In this document: positions 44,720 through 52,952 of the stretch, piece after piece
Layout of the letters: each line of letters opens with the position of its first letter
Position numbering within the stretch: position 1 is the first letter of the stretch
NCBI RefSeq assembly: GCF_031081985.1
Contig: NZ_JARWSK010000001.1
Coordinates: 186,001 to 250,000, forward strand
Direction of reading: 5' to 3'
DNA: 64,000 bases
Origin: Komagataeibacter xylinus
Lineage (GTDB): Bacteria > Pseudomonadota > Alphaproteobacteria > Acetobacterales > Acetobacteraceae
Notes under the pieces: generated by a model
Database searches by the model: none
Told to the model about the DNA's origin: nothing
The model's input: only the letters and a program-made list of their open reading frames with translations
Program-made: the position numbers and the translations under genes

Positions 44720-45734
44720 GGCCAAGAACCTTCAGTGAGGGGTCGAACTGCGTCAGGAAATCATGGATCTCGGCACAATAACCGGTCACCGACACGATCT
44801 GGTCGGCAAAGGGCTGGCCCGCGATCTCGGTGGTGCCACCCTGCAGCACGGTGGCCTCCACGCCATATTGCTGGCCGAGCAGCGACAGCAGGGGCTGCCA
44901 TGCGGCCTCGCCCGCAAGCTGGATGCGGATGATCGCCCACCCATCAGGCGCAGGCTCGGCCACCAGCCGCGCGCGCAGGGCGGGGGGCACCTGCGGCTGT
45001 GTTTCCGACAGCAGGGCCTGGGTAACGGCGGATTGCGTAGCGGCCCCCATAATGGCCAGCGTGGGGGCATTTTCAACAATGCGGCCCTGGTCCAGCACCA
45101 CCAGATGCGTGGCAATGCGGCGGATCACATCCATCTCATGCGTGATGAGGATGATGGTCAGCCCCAGTTCGCGGTTGATTTCGGCCAGCAGGTCGAGAAT
45201 GGCGGTCGTGGTTTCGGGGTCGAGGGCGGAGGTGGCTTCATCGCACAGCAGCAGCGCCGGGTCATTGGCCAGCGCGCGCGCAATGCCCACGCGCTGCTTC
45301 TGCCCGCCAGAAAGCTGGCTGGGCCATTTATCACCATGCGCCGAGAGGCCCACCAGCGCCAGCAGTTCCGCAATGCGCTGCGGGCGGTCCGCGCGTGGCA
45401 CGCCCGCGATTTCAAGCGGCAGGCTGATATTGCCCGCCACCGTGCGCGAACTGAGCAGGTTGAAATGCTGGAACACGAAGCCGATACGCCGCCGCAACGC
45501 CACCAGCCCCGCCTGCGGCAGGGTGGTGATGTCCTGGCCTTCGATCAGGATCTGCCCCGCATCAGGCCGGTCAAGCGCGCCAAGGCAGCGCAGCAGCGAA
45601 CTCTTGCCCGCCCCCGATCGCCCGATCACGCCAAGGATTTCACCCCTTGCTACCGAGAAGGACACATCATCAAGCGCTACATGCCCGCCAAAGCGGCGGC
45701 TGACATGGCGTACGTCAACGACATTCACGTCCAT
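44700..45734 (-). CDS. metN: Methionine ABC transporter ATP-binding protein
   Basis: 344 residues. ABC ATPase: Walker [10 protein letters not shown], signature [15 protein letters not shown], Walker [13 protein letters not shown], and switch His in ITHEMD. The C-terminal NIL domain (about residues 265-340) is the regulatory methionine-binding part that allows trans-inhibition when methionine is plentiful. The start overlaps the end of metQ by ten bases and the end overlaps metI, so all three are cotranslated. Confidence 0.93.
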   Translation of the reverse strand: MDVNVVDVRHVSRRFGGHVALDDVSFSVARGEILGVIGRSGAGKSSLLRCLGALDRPDAGQILIEGQDITTLPQAGLVALRRRIGFVFQHFNLLSSRTVAGNISLPLEIAGVPRADRPQRIAELLALVGLSAHGDKWPSQLSGGQKQRVGIARALANDPALLLCDEATSALDPETTTAILDLLAEINRELGLTIILITHEMDVIRRIATHLVVLDQGRIVENAPTLAIMGAATQSAVTQALLSETQPQVPPALRARLVAEPAPDGWAIIRIQLAGEAAWQPLLSLLGQQYGVEATVLQGGTTEIAGQPFADQIVSVTGYCAEIHDFLTQFDPSLKVLGHVPADH

Positions 45735-46546
45735 GCCGGTTCAACCGCGCCGTGGAAGATGCTGGCAATCGCCTCGCGCGTGGCGGGCTGGTGCACGGCG
45801 CGGACCAGCGCCTCAACCCACGGGGCATGCGCATCAGCGGCATTGACCGCCACGAAGTTGACGTAAGGGTTGTTTTGCAGCGATTCCACCCCGATCCGCT
45901 GCTTCTGTATGTCCACGCCCGCCTTCAGCGCCCAGTTGGTGTTGATTACGGCGGCATCCACGTCAGGCAGGGTGCGGCCGACAATGCCCGCATCAAGCTC
46001 GCGGAAGGAGAAGTGATGGGGGTTTTCGGTCACGTCGAGCGGGGTGGGTAGCAGGCCGGCTGCGGAATCAAGTCTGATCAGCCCCAGCGCTTCGAGCAGG
46101 CGCAGGGCGCGGCCTTCATTGCTCGGGTCGTTCGGCACGCCGATCACCGCCTTGTCCGGCAGGTCGGAAAGCGCCTTCCACCGCGCCGAATACAGCCCGA
46201 TGGGTGAGAAATAGGTCGGGCAGACGCTGACGATGTCGTAACCACGGGCCGCTTTCTGGGCATCGAGGAACGGGGCGTGCTGAAAGGCGTTGGCATCAAT
46301 CTCGTGCTCGGCCAGCGCCTCGTTGGGCGTGTTGTAATCGGAGAATGTCACGATGCCGAGATTGAGCCCTTCTTTTGCGGCATTGGCCGTAATGACCCGC
46401 CACAGATCCTCGTCCTCGCCTGCCATGATGCCGATGCGGACCAGCTTGCCATCCGCGGCCCGCGCCCGTGTTGCCAGGGGCAGGCAGGCGAGGCCGCCAG
46501 CAAGGCTGAGCAGGGCGCGACGGGTGAGGGGGGCAATCTGTTTCAT
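45725..46546 (-). CDS. metQ: Methionine-binding periplasmic protein, MetQ/NlpA family
   Basis: 273 residues from ATG 46546. The signal peptide holds [18 protein letters not shown], with a Tat-like RR and likely cleavage after ARA near residue 31. No standard lipobox is visible (the only Cys, 21, is preceded by GLA), so unlike many NlpA proteins it may be soluble or Tat-exported. The mature part carries the NlpA fold signatures [20 protein letters not shown] and [20 protein letters not shown]. It opens the metQNI operon and gives the transporter its specificity. Confidence 0.9.
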   Translation of the reverse strand: MKQIAPLTRRALLSLAGGLACLPLATRARAADGKLVRIGIMAGEDEDLWRVITANAAKEGLNLGIVTFSDYNTPNEALAEHEIDANAFQHAPFLDAQKAARGYDIVSVCPTYFSPIGLYSARWKALSDLPDKAVIGVPNDPSNEGRALRLLEALGLIRLDSAAGLLPTPLDVTENPHHFSFRELDAGIVGRTLPDVDAAVINTNWALKAGVDIQKQRIGVESLQNNPYVNFVAVNAADAHAPWVEALVRAVHQPATREAIASIFHGAVEPAWT

Positions 46547-47026
46547 GGCATTCCTGATCGGTACATCGCAAGAAGAGCAACGATGCAGCACCACTATGGC
46601 GTGATGGTCTTTTTGACAACGCCCCTGATGGGCTGCATGGCATGCAGGCAGCGGAAAGGCATAAAGAGACAAGAGGCTGCGTGCGTCAACATTAAATACG
46701 ATATATAATGTTCATTAATGCCCTGCGGCACGGGCATGCGGCGCTGGCAGTCTGCGCGGGAGGGGATGCGGTGGGCAGGAATGCGTTCTTTTTTCAAGGT
46801 TGTTCCTGCATCATACGATCGGTTTCGTGCAATGGTGTTGTACCTGTTTTTTACGGTTTAACAAAGATTCTTCAATGGGGTGGTTGCATTGTGGCTTTCT
46901 ATTGCCCGACTGTTTCATACGGCCCCGAGGGGGAGGGGATTATAAAATACGATATTGACCGGATTATTTCATCATAATACGATAATTGACAGTATTTAAC
47001 CCGCTGCCGCCGCTTCCCGGCATGCC
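46547..47026. other. Divergent intergenic region, metQ / AlgE-like porin, with ATACGATA repeats
   Basis: 480 bases, AT-rich toward 46680-46720 and 46850-46990. The motif AATACGATA recurs three times: 46695-46703, 46947-46955 and 46976-46984 (allowing one base), the first inside an inverted repeat AACATTA/TAATGTT (46688-46694 with 46706-46712). No SAM riboswitch fold could be recognised upstream of metQ. Short frames here (for example 46708-46977) look non-coding. Confidence 0.45.
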
Positions 47027-48733
47027 ATGTGGTGCATGAACATGATGTCCACCCTCCATTCAGCCACACGACTGGGGTACCGGTATATGCGTGGGGGTGC
47101 CCTGTGCGTATCCATGCTGGGGGTGTATGCAGCCCAGGCGGCGCCTGATCCGGTCGTGTCCGGCAGCAACGCGCCGGGGCAGCCGGAACAGATGGTGGTG
47201 CACATGACCCAGCGCCCCCCCATTCTCACCTTTCCGCATGCCAACCCGGTGGGGCAGCCCATCCGCATAGGCGGGCAGGAAAACCGCCGCAGCGGCCATC
47301 AGTATGACTGGGGCGTGTTCAACCGTGGCAATGGCGAGGCCGCGGGCTTCGGGCCGGTGGGGCGCTATGGCGTCAGCCCCTGGGCCGAGGACTGGAGCAA
47401 CCTGCGCGACCCCAAAAAGCATGACGACCTGTTCGATGCGCTGAAATACATTCCGCTCACCCGCAGCGGGACTGTGTGGATCAGCTTTTCAGGCGAGACG
47501 CGGCTGCGCAACTGGTTTGAAACCCGTCCTGCCCTGGGCACGCAGAAACCCAATGATTCCGGCCGCTTTGGCGTGCGTAACCTGTATGGCGCGGACCTGC
47601 ATATTGGCGAGCACCTGCGGTTTTTTGGCCAACTGGTCAATGCCGATGCAGGGGGGTGGGGCGGTTATGGCTATGGCTCGACCTACCGCAAGCGGCTCGA
47701 CGCACAGCAGGCCTTTGTCGAGGTGAAGTGGAACATGCTGGGCGCCAAAAGCGGCTTCATGTTTGGCCGCCAGCAGTTTCTCGATGCGCCATCCTACATG
47801 CTCTATGCACGCGAGACGCCCAACGTGCCGCTGTCATGGGATGGGTTCCGGGCCTATATGGTGTGGCAGCGCATCCGCATCGATGCATGGGATTTCGTGC
47901 AGACCGATGATAGTGACCGGCGCATGTTCCACGATGTCGAGAACTATGCCAGCCGCCTGTATGGCTTCAATGCCACCTGGGCGCCGCCGGATTTCACCTT
48001 CATGGGGCAGAAGGGATATTCCTTCGTCGATGCGTTCTATATCGGCTACAAGCTTAATGGCGCGGCTGGTGCCATTGTGGGGCCGAAGGGCGCGGTCAAC
48101 GGGTCGGACACGCGCAACAATTTCGGCATGCGCTGGCATGGTATTGCAGGCCCGATCGAATTCTCGGTGGGCGGCATATGGCAGGGTGGCGTATTCCGTA
48201 ACGCCAGCAACAACGCCCCGCGCGGGGTCAGCGCCTATGCCATCAACAGTACGGTAGGCTATCGCCTGCCCGATGAGGCGCTACACACCTTCGCCGGTAT
48301 CCAGACGGATGTGTATTCCGGCGGTAATGCCTCGAAAAGCCAGGGGACGGTGGGCACCTATCTCTCGCCCTTCAACCCGCAGACCAACTATCTCGACACC
48401 ACAACCTACATGACCGGCTCGAACCTGATCAGTTTTGCGCCGCTCGTGCGCATAACGCCGTTCAAGTCCGTTAGCATCCAGTTCAAATACCCGCTGTTCT
48501 GGCGTGATAGCGTGAATGACCCGGTTTACAAATCATCGGGTTATTACAAATTCGCGGGCAATTTCCGGGGGCGGTTCGTGGGTATGGCGCCACAGGTGTC
48601 GGTTGCGTGGCAGATCAATACCCATCTGTCATGGACGCAGTATGTCTCGCGCTTCATGACATCGCGCGCGCTCAATGAGGCGGGTGGCGCGAGCGGCACC
48701 TACTACCAGTCTAATTTCGTCTTCCGTTTCTGA
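47027..48733 (+). CDS. AlgE-family (alginate export-like) outer-membrane protein
   Basis: About 568 residues from ATG 47027, with other in-frame ATGs at 47036, 47042 and 47045. The signal peptide ends near AAQAA at about residue 39. The remainder is a beta-barrel with the alginate-export domain pattern (ISFSGETRLRNWFETRPALG, HLRFFGQLVNADAGG, AFVEVKW, GFMFGRQQFLDAPSYMLY) and ends in the aromatic NFVFRF. Related proteins in acetic acid bacteria are general or polysaccharide-related porins; no alginate genes are nearby, so cargo is unknown. No strong Shine-Dalgarno sequence is visible. Confidence 0.82.
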   Translation: MWCMNMMSTLHSATRLGYRYMRGGALCVSMLGVYAAQAAPDPVVSGSNAPGQPEQMVVHMTQRPPILTFPHANPVGQPIRIGGQENRRSGHQYDWGVFNRGNGEAAGFGPVGRYGVSPWAEDWSNLRDPKKHDDLFDALKYIPLTRSGTVWISFSGETRLRNWFETRPALGTQKPNDSGRFGVRNLYGADLHIGEHLRFFGQLVNADAGGWGGYGYGSTYRKRLDAQQAFVEVKWNMLGAKSGFMFGRQQFLDAPSYMLYARETPNVPLSWDGFRAYMVWQRIRIDAWDFVQTDDSDRRMFHDVENYASRLYGFNATWAPPDFTFMGQKGYSFVDAFYIGYKLNGAAGAIVGPKGAVNGSDTRNNFGMRWHGIAGPIEFSVGGIWQGGVFRNASNNAPRGVSAYAINSTVGYRLPDEALHTFAGIQTDVYSGGNASKSQGTVGTYLSPFNPQTNYLDTTTYMTGSNLISFAPLVRITPFKSVSIQFKYPLFWRDSVNDPVYKSSGYYKFAGNFRGRFVGMAPQVSVAWQINTHLSWTQYVSRFMTSRALNEAGGASGTYYQSNFVFRF

Positions 48734-48734
48734 A

Positions 48735-48762
48735 CACGGGCCGCCCCGCCGGGCAGCCCGTG
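48735..48762. terminator. Weak hairpin after the AlgE-like gene
   Basis: CACGGGC (48735-48741) pairs with GCCCGTG (48756-48762). The loop is GC-rich and no T-run follows, so a terminator role is uncertain. Convergent gene ends flank it. Confidence 0.35.
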
Positions 48763-48772
48763 CCCACGGGGT

Positions 48773-49024
48773 TCATTCAGCCGATTTGCGGCCAAAGATG
48801 AAGCTGGCCAGCGAGGCCGCAAGCAGGAACATCATCCCGTAAACCTTGCACGAGGTCGGGATCTTGTTCTCATGCAGCGTGACCTCGCCCTTCAGGCTGG
48901 CCAGGTGTTCGGCAATCTGCTTGTGCAGGTCGGCCTTGTGCTGGTGCAGCGTGCCCTCAAGGTGCTTGGCAATTTCCTGCACATCTTCGGGGCTGAGTTT
49001 GCGGAGGGTTTCAGCAGCGCTCAT
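48773..49024 (-). CDS. Small tail-anchored-like membrane protein, 83 residues
   Basis: From ATG 49024 (AETLRKLSPEDVQEIAKHLE). The first 60 residues are charged and helical with several His and Lys, and residues about 62-78 form a single membrane helix (MMFLLAASLASFIF) ending GRKSAE, so the protein is likely anchored by its C terminus in the inner membrane. The frame runs further upstream to 49120, but the family-like start and lack of signal there favour 49024. Function unknown. Confidence 0.6.
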   Translation of the reverse strand: MSAAETLRKLSPEDVQEIAKHLEGTLHQHKADLHKQIAEHLASLKGEVTLHENKIPTSCKVYGMMFLLAASLASFIFGRKSAE

Positions 49025-49212
49025 GGTCTGTTCCAGTCCTGTTTTTATTAAAAACATCGCTCCGATCATCTTCGTCGGGCGTAACGGTTTACATGTCGGT
49101 CCGGGTATGGGGGTTTTCAAGGCCGATGCCTGGCAGGGCAGGGCTGCGTGGGCACGGAATTATGACCACGCGGTCCTGGCGCGCAGGTTATGCTTGCAGT
49201 CCTGATGCATGG

Positions 49213-50019
49213 ATGAGGGAGCGGACCAGCGTGCTGCTTGATGTGATTGAACGTGGACCGGAGGATGGCACGAACACCCTGCCGCCCGTGGTCTTCCTGC
49301 ATGGGCTGTTCGGGCGGGCGCGCAATTTCGGGTTTTTCCAGCGCCGCCTTGCGGCCACCCGCCGCATCCTTGCCCTTGACCTGCGCAACCACGGCAGCAG
49401 CCCACATGGGCCAATGGATTACCCCACCATGGCAGCCGACGTGTACGAAACGCTGGCCGCGCATGACGCGCTGCCCGCAACGGTTATCGGGCATTCCATG
49501 GGGGGCAAGGTGGCGATGATGCTGGCGTTGCAATCTCCTGCCTGCGTGCATGCCCTGCTCGTGGCCGATATTGCGCCGGGGCCGGGTGGTCATGCGCATT
49601 CCGGCGCAATCGCTTCAGGGCTGGCCGGGCTGCATTTTCCGCCCACGCTCACCTTGGGCGAGGCCGATAGCTGGCTTGCCCCCGTCATTGCCGAAAAGCC
49701 GGTGCGCGACATGATGAAGCAGAATATCGTGCCCGGCGCCAACCCGCACTGGCAGATCGGGATCGAGCAGATCGTGACGGGCATGGCGCAGGTGGTGGGC
49801 TGGCCCGCCCTGCCACCGGGCACGCAGTATGGCGGCCCGGTGCTGTTTGTGGCGGGCGGGGCTTCACCCTATGTCCAGCCCCGTGATTACCCGCTCATGC
49901 GCCAGCTTTTTCCCCATTACCGGCTGGTGCGGCTGAAAGGGGCCGGGCACTGGCTGCATGCCGAGCAGCCTTGGGAATTCCTGCGCGTGGTCGAGGAATT
50001 CCTGCGCGTGACAGGGTAG
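49213..50019 (+). CDS. Alpha/beta hydrolase, YbfF-like esterase
   Basis: 268 residues from ATG 49213 (ATG 49162 also possible). The alpha/beta-hydrolase fold is marked by VVFLHGLFGRARNF (oxyanion region), LRNHGSSPH, the nucleophile elbow VIGHSMGGKVA and the catalytic His in LKGAGHWLHAEQP. YbfF-type enzymes hydrolyse short acyl esters and acyl-CoA. No signal peptide, so cytosolic. The natural substrate is unknown. Confidence 0.87.
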   Translation: MRERTSVLLDVIERGPEDGTNTLPPVVFLHGLFGRARNFGFFQRRLAATRRILALDLRNHGSSPHGPMDYPTMAADVYETLAAHDALPATVIGHSMGGKVAMMLALQSPACVHALLVADIAPGPGGHAHSGAIASGLAGLHFPPTLTLGEADSWLAPVIAEKPVRDMMKQNIVPGANPHWQIGIEQIVTGMAQVVGWPALPPGTQYGGPVLFVAGGASPYVQPRDYPLMRQLFPHYRLVRLKGAGHWLHAEQPWEFLRVVEEFLRVTG

Positions 50020-50027
50020 GGAGAACC

Positions 50028-51221
50028 TTACTGCGGCACCGGCGTGCATTGCGGCGTAACCGGCTGGCCTGCCATGACCGCCTGCGTAAAGGCTGCGGAA
50101 TCCGGTAGCGAGGCGTTGACGGTCTGTGAATGGTCCAGCCCCTTGTACAGATGCGCCTGAACCGTGCTGCCCGCCGCACAGGCCGCCTTTACCAGCGAGA
50201 GTTGCAGCATGGGCGGCACGTCATGGTCATCGGTGCCCGTGCCCACAAACAGGGGCTGGGCCAGCTTCAGGGTGGGATAGGCCATCGCTGCAAAAGCCGG
50301 GGCCAGCGCCTTGGGGAAGTCGGGTTGCAGGGCGTTGGGCAGGGTCAGCCCTTCATCCTTTATCTTCTGCTCCATGTCGCCCACGCAGGTGGTCGATGCG
50401 GCGTGGTAGGCGGCCATGGCGCGGGGCGTGAAGGCTTCCTCAGGGTGGAAAGCCGGGTCACGCCCGGCAAGCGAGGCACCGAGATAGAGCATGTAGACAA
50501 CAAGCGGGTCATATTTTGCAGGCCCTGCCGCGTGGGCGGCGGCGGTCAGTTGCGCGCCGAGTTCGGGCGTGAAATAGGGCACGCCGGTGGCCACCGTGCC
50601 GCGGATATTCACATCCGGCGCATAGGTGGCGGCAAATGCCGCTGCCGCAAACGCGGCCCCGCCGCCCTGCGACTGGCCCACGATCATGACCGTGTTGCGC
50701 AGCCCCGGCACGGCGGCGACAGCGGCACGCACGCCATCAAGCACGTTATACGCCTCGGCGCGCGCATTGAGGTAAGGATGCACCCCCGGCGTGCCCAGCC
50801 CCTGATAATCGGTGGCGACAATGGCGAAGCCCCGCTTCATCCAGGCGGCCAGATATGTGCTGTTGCGCACGGTATAGGGGTGGAGCGAGGGCGTGCAGCC
50901 CTGCCCGATGCCCACGGTGCCATGCGCCCAGGCCACGATGGGCCACCCGCCCGCAGGGGCCTTGCCCGGCGGCACGATCACTTCCGCCGTGACGGGCACC
51001 GTGCCCTTGCCGGTTACCCCATCGGTTGAAAGATAGGTCATGCGCAGGGCACGACCCGCATCGGGCAGGCTCAGGGCCGGGGCCAGCGGAGCCGTGCCGA
51101 CAGGCGTGCCGGGACTTGCGGGAGTTTTTGCAGGGGTTTCAGCCGCGCGGGCGTGCAGGGCGGGGCTGGCCAGGCACAGGCTGGCCATGAGCGTGCCAAG
51201 GATTCGGGCAGGCAGGGTCAT
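50028..51221 (-). CDS. Exported lipase/esterase, secretory-lipase family
   Basis: 397 residues with a Sec signal peptide (ILGTLMASLCLASPALHARA, cleavage near residue 26). Catalytic elements follow the LIP/secretory lipase pattern: AWAHGTVGIGQGC, nucleophile in VGQSQGGGAA, Asp in GTGTDDHDVPP and His in KGLDHSQTV. It probably acts in the periplasm or outside on esters or triacylglycerol. It is convergent with the YbfF-like gene, nine bases away; the two are unrelated in sequence. Confidence 0.82.
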   Translation of the reverse strand: MTLPARILGTLMASLCLASPALHARAAETPAKTPASPGTPVGTAPLAPALSLPDAGRALRMTYLSTDGVTGKGTVPVTAEVIVPPGKAPAGGWPIVAWAHGTVGIGQGCTPSLHPYTVRNSTYLAAWMKRGFAIVATDYQGLGTPGVHPYLNARAEAYNVLDGVRAAVAAVPGLRNTVMIVGQSQGGGAAFAAAAFAATYAPDVNIRGTVATGVPYFTPELGAQLTAAAHAAGPAKYDPLVVYMLYLGASLAGRDPAFHPEEAFTPRAMAAYHAASTTCVGDMEQKIKDEGLTLPNALQPDFPKALAPAFAAMAYPTLKLAQPLFVGTGTDDHDVPPMLQLSLVKAACAAGSTVQAHLYKGLDHSQTVNASLPDSAAFTQAVMAGQPVTPQCTPVPQ

Positions 51222-51450
51222 GTCGGGATCAGTCCTTCATTGGGGGCTGCTGTTGCGGCATTTGCCCTATCGGGTTCATATTTCCAGCCCATCACGGCGC
51301 TGTAAAGCGGCAGGCGGCAATAAAGCCGGCCTGCCCGGCGCAGGGCATGGCTGCCCCTGCGGTAAAAGCATGCAGTTGCCTGAAAGAATGCCGGTAAAAA
51401 CATGGCACTGATGCAAAAAGGGTGGCGACCAGCCGTAGGAGAAGAAAACA

Positions 51451-52125
51451 GTGCTGTTCAATCAGAATAAATTTCATTCCGATGGCACGCCCCGATACTT
51501 TCCCGGCAATACGGTCATCTGCCACCTGCCCCGCGACGGCGCGTTTTTCCATGCCATGCTTGATCTGCACGACCAGATGAGCCAGTTCGATTTTGCCGCC
51601 AAAATCGCGTTTCTGCCGCCTTCAAGCTATCACATGACGGTTTTTGACGGGCTGAACAATACCCGCCGGAGCAAGCGCACATGGCCGTGCGACCTGGCCC
51701 GTGATACCCCCATGCCGCAATGCGATGCGTGGGCGGGCGAAAGGCTCCGCGCCTTTCCCGGCAAGCTGCCCGATCCCCTGCGCATGCGCCCCGCGCGGCC
51801 GGACCCGCTGCGTGACAGGCAGGGCTGCCGCATCCGGCTTGAAGCGGTGGACCGTGAGGGTGCGACCGCGCTGCGCCACTTTCGCGCCAGCCTTGCCGCC
51901 CATCTGGGCATGCATGATGCCTGGCTGGACCGGTATGTTTTTCACACCACGATCGGCTACAAAATCCAAGGCTTTACCGCGCGCGAAGCGCGTGACTATA
52001 CGGATGTCATGGTGCGGTTTCAGGGGCGGATGGCCGCGCGCCTGCCCGAAATTGATCTTGGCCCGCCGGAATTCTGCCTGTTTGATGACATGCATGCCTA
52101 TCATCGCCAGTTCCTTGTGGCGTAA
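51451..52125 (+). CDS. DUF1868 protein, 2H phosphoesterase superfamily
   Basis: 224 residues beginning at GTG 51451, with AGGAG nine bases upstream. Two HxTx motifs about 100 residues apart, SYHMTVFDG and FHTTIGYK, are the paired catalytic histidines of the 2H phosphoesterase fold (LigT, cyclic phosphodiesterases). The conserved N-terminal GTPRYFPGNTVICHL fits DUF1868. Such enzymes open cyclic phosphates or act on RNA or nucleotide signals, but the substrate of this group is not known. It stands between a lipase and a TetR gene. Confidence 0.82.
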   Translation: MLFNQNKFHSDGTPRYFPGNTVICHLPRDGAFFHAMLDLHDQMSQFDFAAKIAFLPPSSYHMTVFDGLNNTRRSKRTWPCDLARDTPMPQCDAWAGERLRAFPGKLPDPLRMRPARPDPLRDRQGCRIRLEAVDREGATALRHFRASLAAHLGMHDAWLDRYVFHTTIGYKIQGFTAREARDYTDVMVRFQGRMAARLPEIDLGPPEFCLFDDMHAYHRQFLVA

Positions 52126-52207
52126 CCGCAAACCGTTTTGCCCTTCCTCGCATCTTGAATATGCGTAATACCCTGCGGCATGATGGGAATGCCCACAAGG
52201 AGATTGC

Positions 52208-52843
52208 ATGAAGCCCGACGCCCCTGACGATCAGCCAAAGCCCGGCCTGCGCGAACGCAAGCAGGCGCGTGCGCGCAATACGCTGATTGCCGAGGCAATG
52301 CGGCTGTTCTCCGCCAAGGGATATGACGAGACGACGGTGGATGAGATTGCCGATGCGGCGGAAGTCTCGCGCCGCACCCTGTTCCGCATGTTCGAAACCA
52401 AGGGCGACATCGTGCTGGCCTGGACGCGCGGCATGACCCAGACCCTGACCGAGGCCCTCGCGGCCTGCCCGGCCGACATGCCGCCTGCCGATGCGATGAT
52501 GCATGCCTTCACCTCGCTCGTGCCACGCATCGCGGCCAACCGGCAGGATACCTATGCCTTTGTGTTCCTGATTGAAAAAACCCCCTCGCTCCAGACCGTA
52601 AGCCTGCAGAAATACGGCAAGTGGGAAGACTGCCTGGCAGACGGGCTGGCCAAACGCATTGCCGAGCGCAAGAACCGCAAGACCGCCGCCCGCCTCATGG
52701 CGCGCTGTGGCATTGCCATTTTTCGCACGGCACTTGATGAGTGGATCAGGCTGAAAGGCCGCCCGGCGCTGGTGCCGCTGCTACAGAACACCTACGCGCT
52801 GCAATCCTCGCTCTGGGTCGCACCGGCTCCGGCCGCCCCATAA
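52208..52843 (+). CDS. TetR-family transcriptional regulator
   Basis: 211 residues with the TetR helix-turn-helix at about 22-68 (NTLIAEAMRLFSAKGYDETT, SRRTLFRMFETKGDIVLAW). The C-terminal ligand domain is helical, with no recognisable effector class. AAGGAG lies five bases before the ATG. No divergent partner is adjacent: upstream is the DUF1868 gene in the same direction (82 bases) and downstream is the convergent ndh copy 2. Targets unknown. Confidence 0.9.
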   Translation: MKPDAPDDQPKPGLRERKQARARNTLIAEAMRLFSAKGYDETTVDEIADAAEVSRRTLFRMFETKGDIVLAWTRGMTQTLTEALAACPADMPPADAMMHAFTSLVPRIAANRQDTYAFVFLIEKTPSLQTVSLQKYGKWEDCLADGLAKRIAERKNRKTAARLMARCGIAIFRTALDEWIRLKGRPALVPLLQNTYALQSSLWVAPAPAAP

Positions 52844-52849
52844 ATAAAA

Positions 52850-52874
52850 GGGCGGGACCCAATGGCGCCCGCCC
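52850..52874 (+). terminator. Hairpin after the TetR gene
   Basis: GGGCGGG (52850-52856) pairs with CCCGCCC (52868-52874) right after the stop. No T-run follows on the plus strand, so it may act with the repeat just beyond. Confidence 0.45.
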
Positions 52875-52892
52875 TGCTGGCATAGCAATCAT

Positions 52893-52936
52893 AAAAAAGC
52901 TTCAGGAAAGGCCGCCTTTGAGAAAAGGACGGCCCC
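52893..52936. repeat. Dispersed hairpin repeat, copy 4
   Basis: AAAAAAGCTTCAGGAAA is joined to a hairpin GGCCGCCTTT/AAAGGACGGCC (52910-52919 with 52924-52934, one bulged A). On the minus strand this gives the same order as copy 3 (GCCGCC-type stem, then CTGAAGCTTTTTT) and ends in a T-run after the ndh gene, serving as its probable terminator. Confidence 0.7.
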
Positions 52937-52952
52937 CCGAAACCTGTATGCT

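Noticed and set aside
46547-46740. SAM-type riboswitch upstream of metQ
   Set aside because: The leader lacks a pattern I could match to SAM-II or other SAM/SAH riboswitch consensus sequences.
46708-46977. Cys-rich 89-codon plus-strand frame upstream of the AlgE-like gene
   Set aside because: It covers the divergent promoter region, has no ribosome site and no recognisable features.
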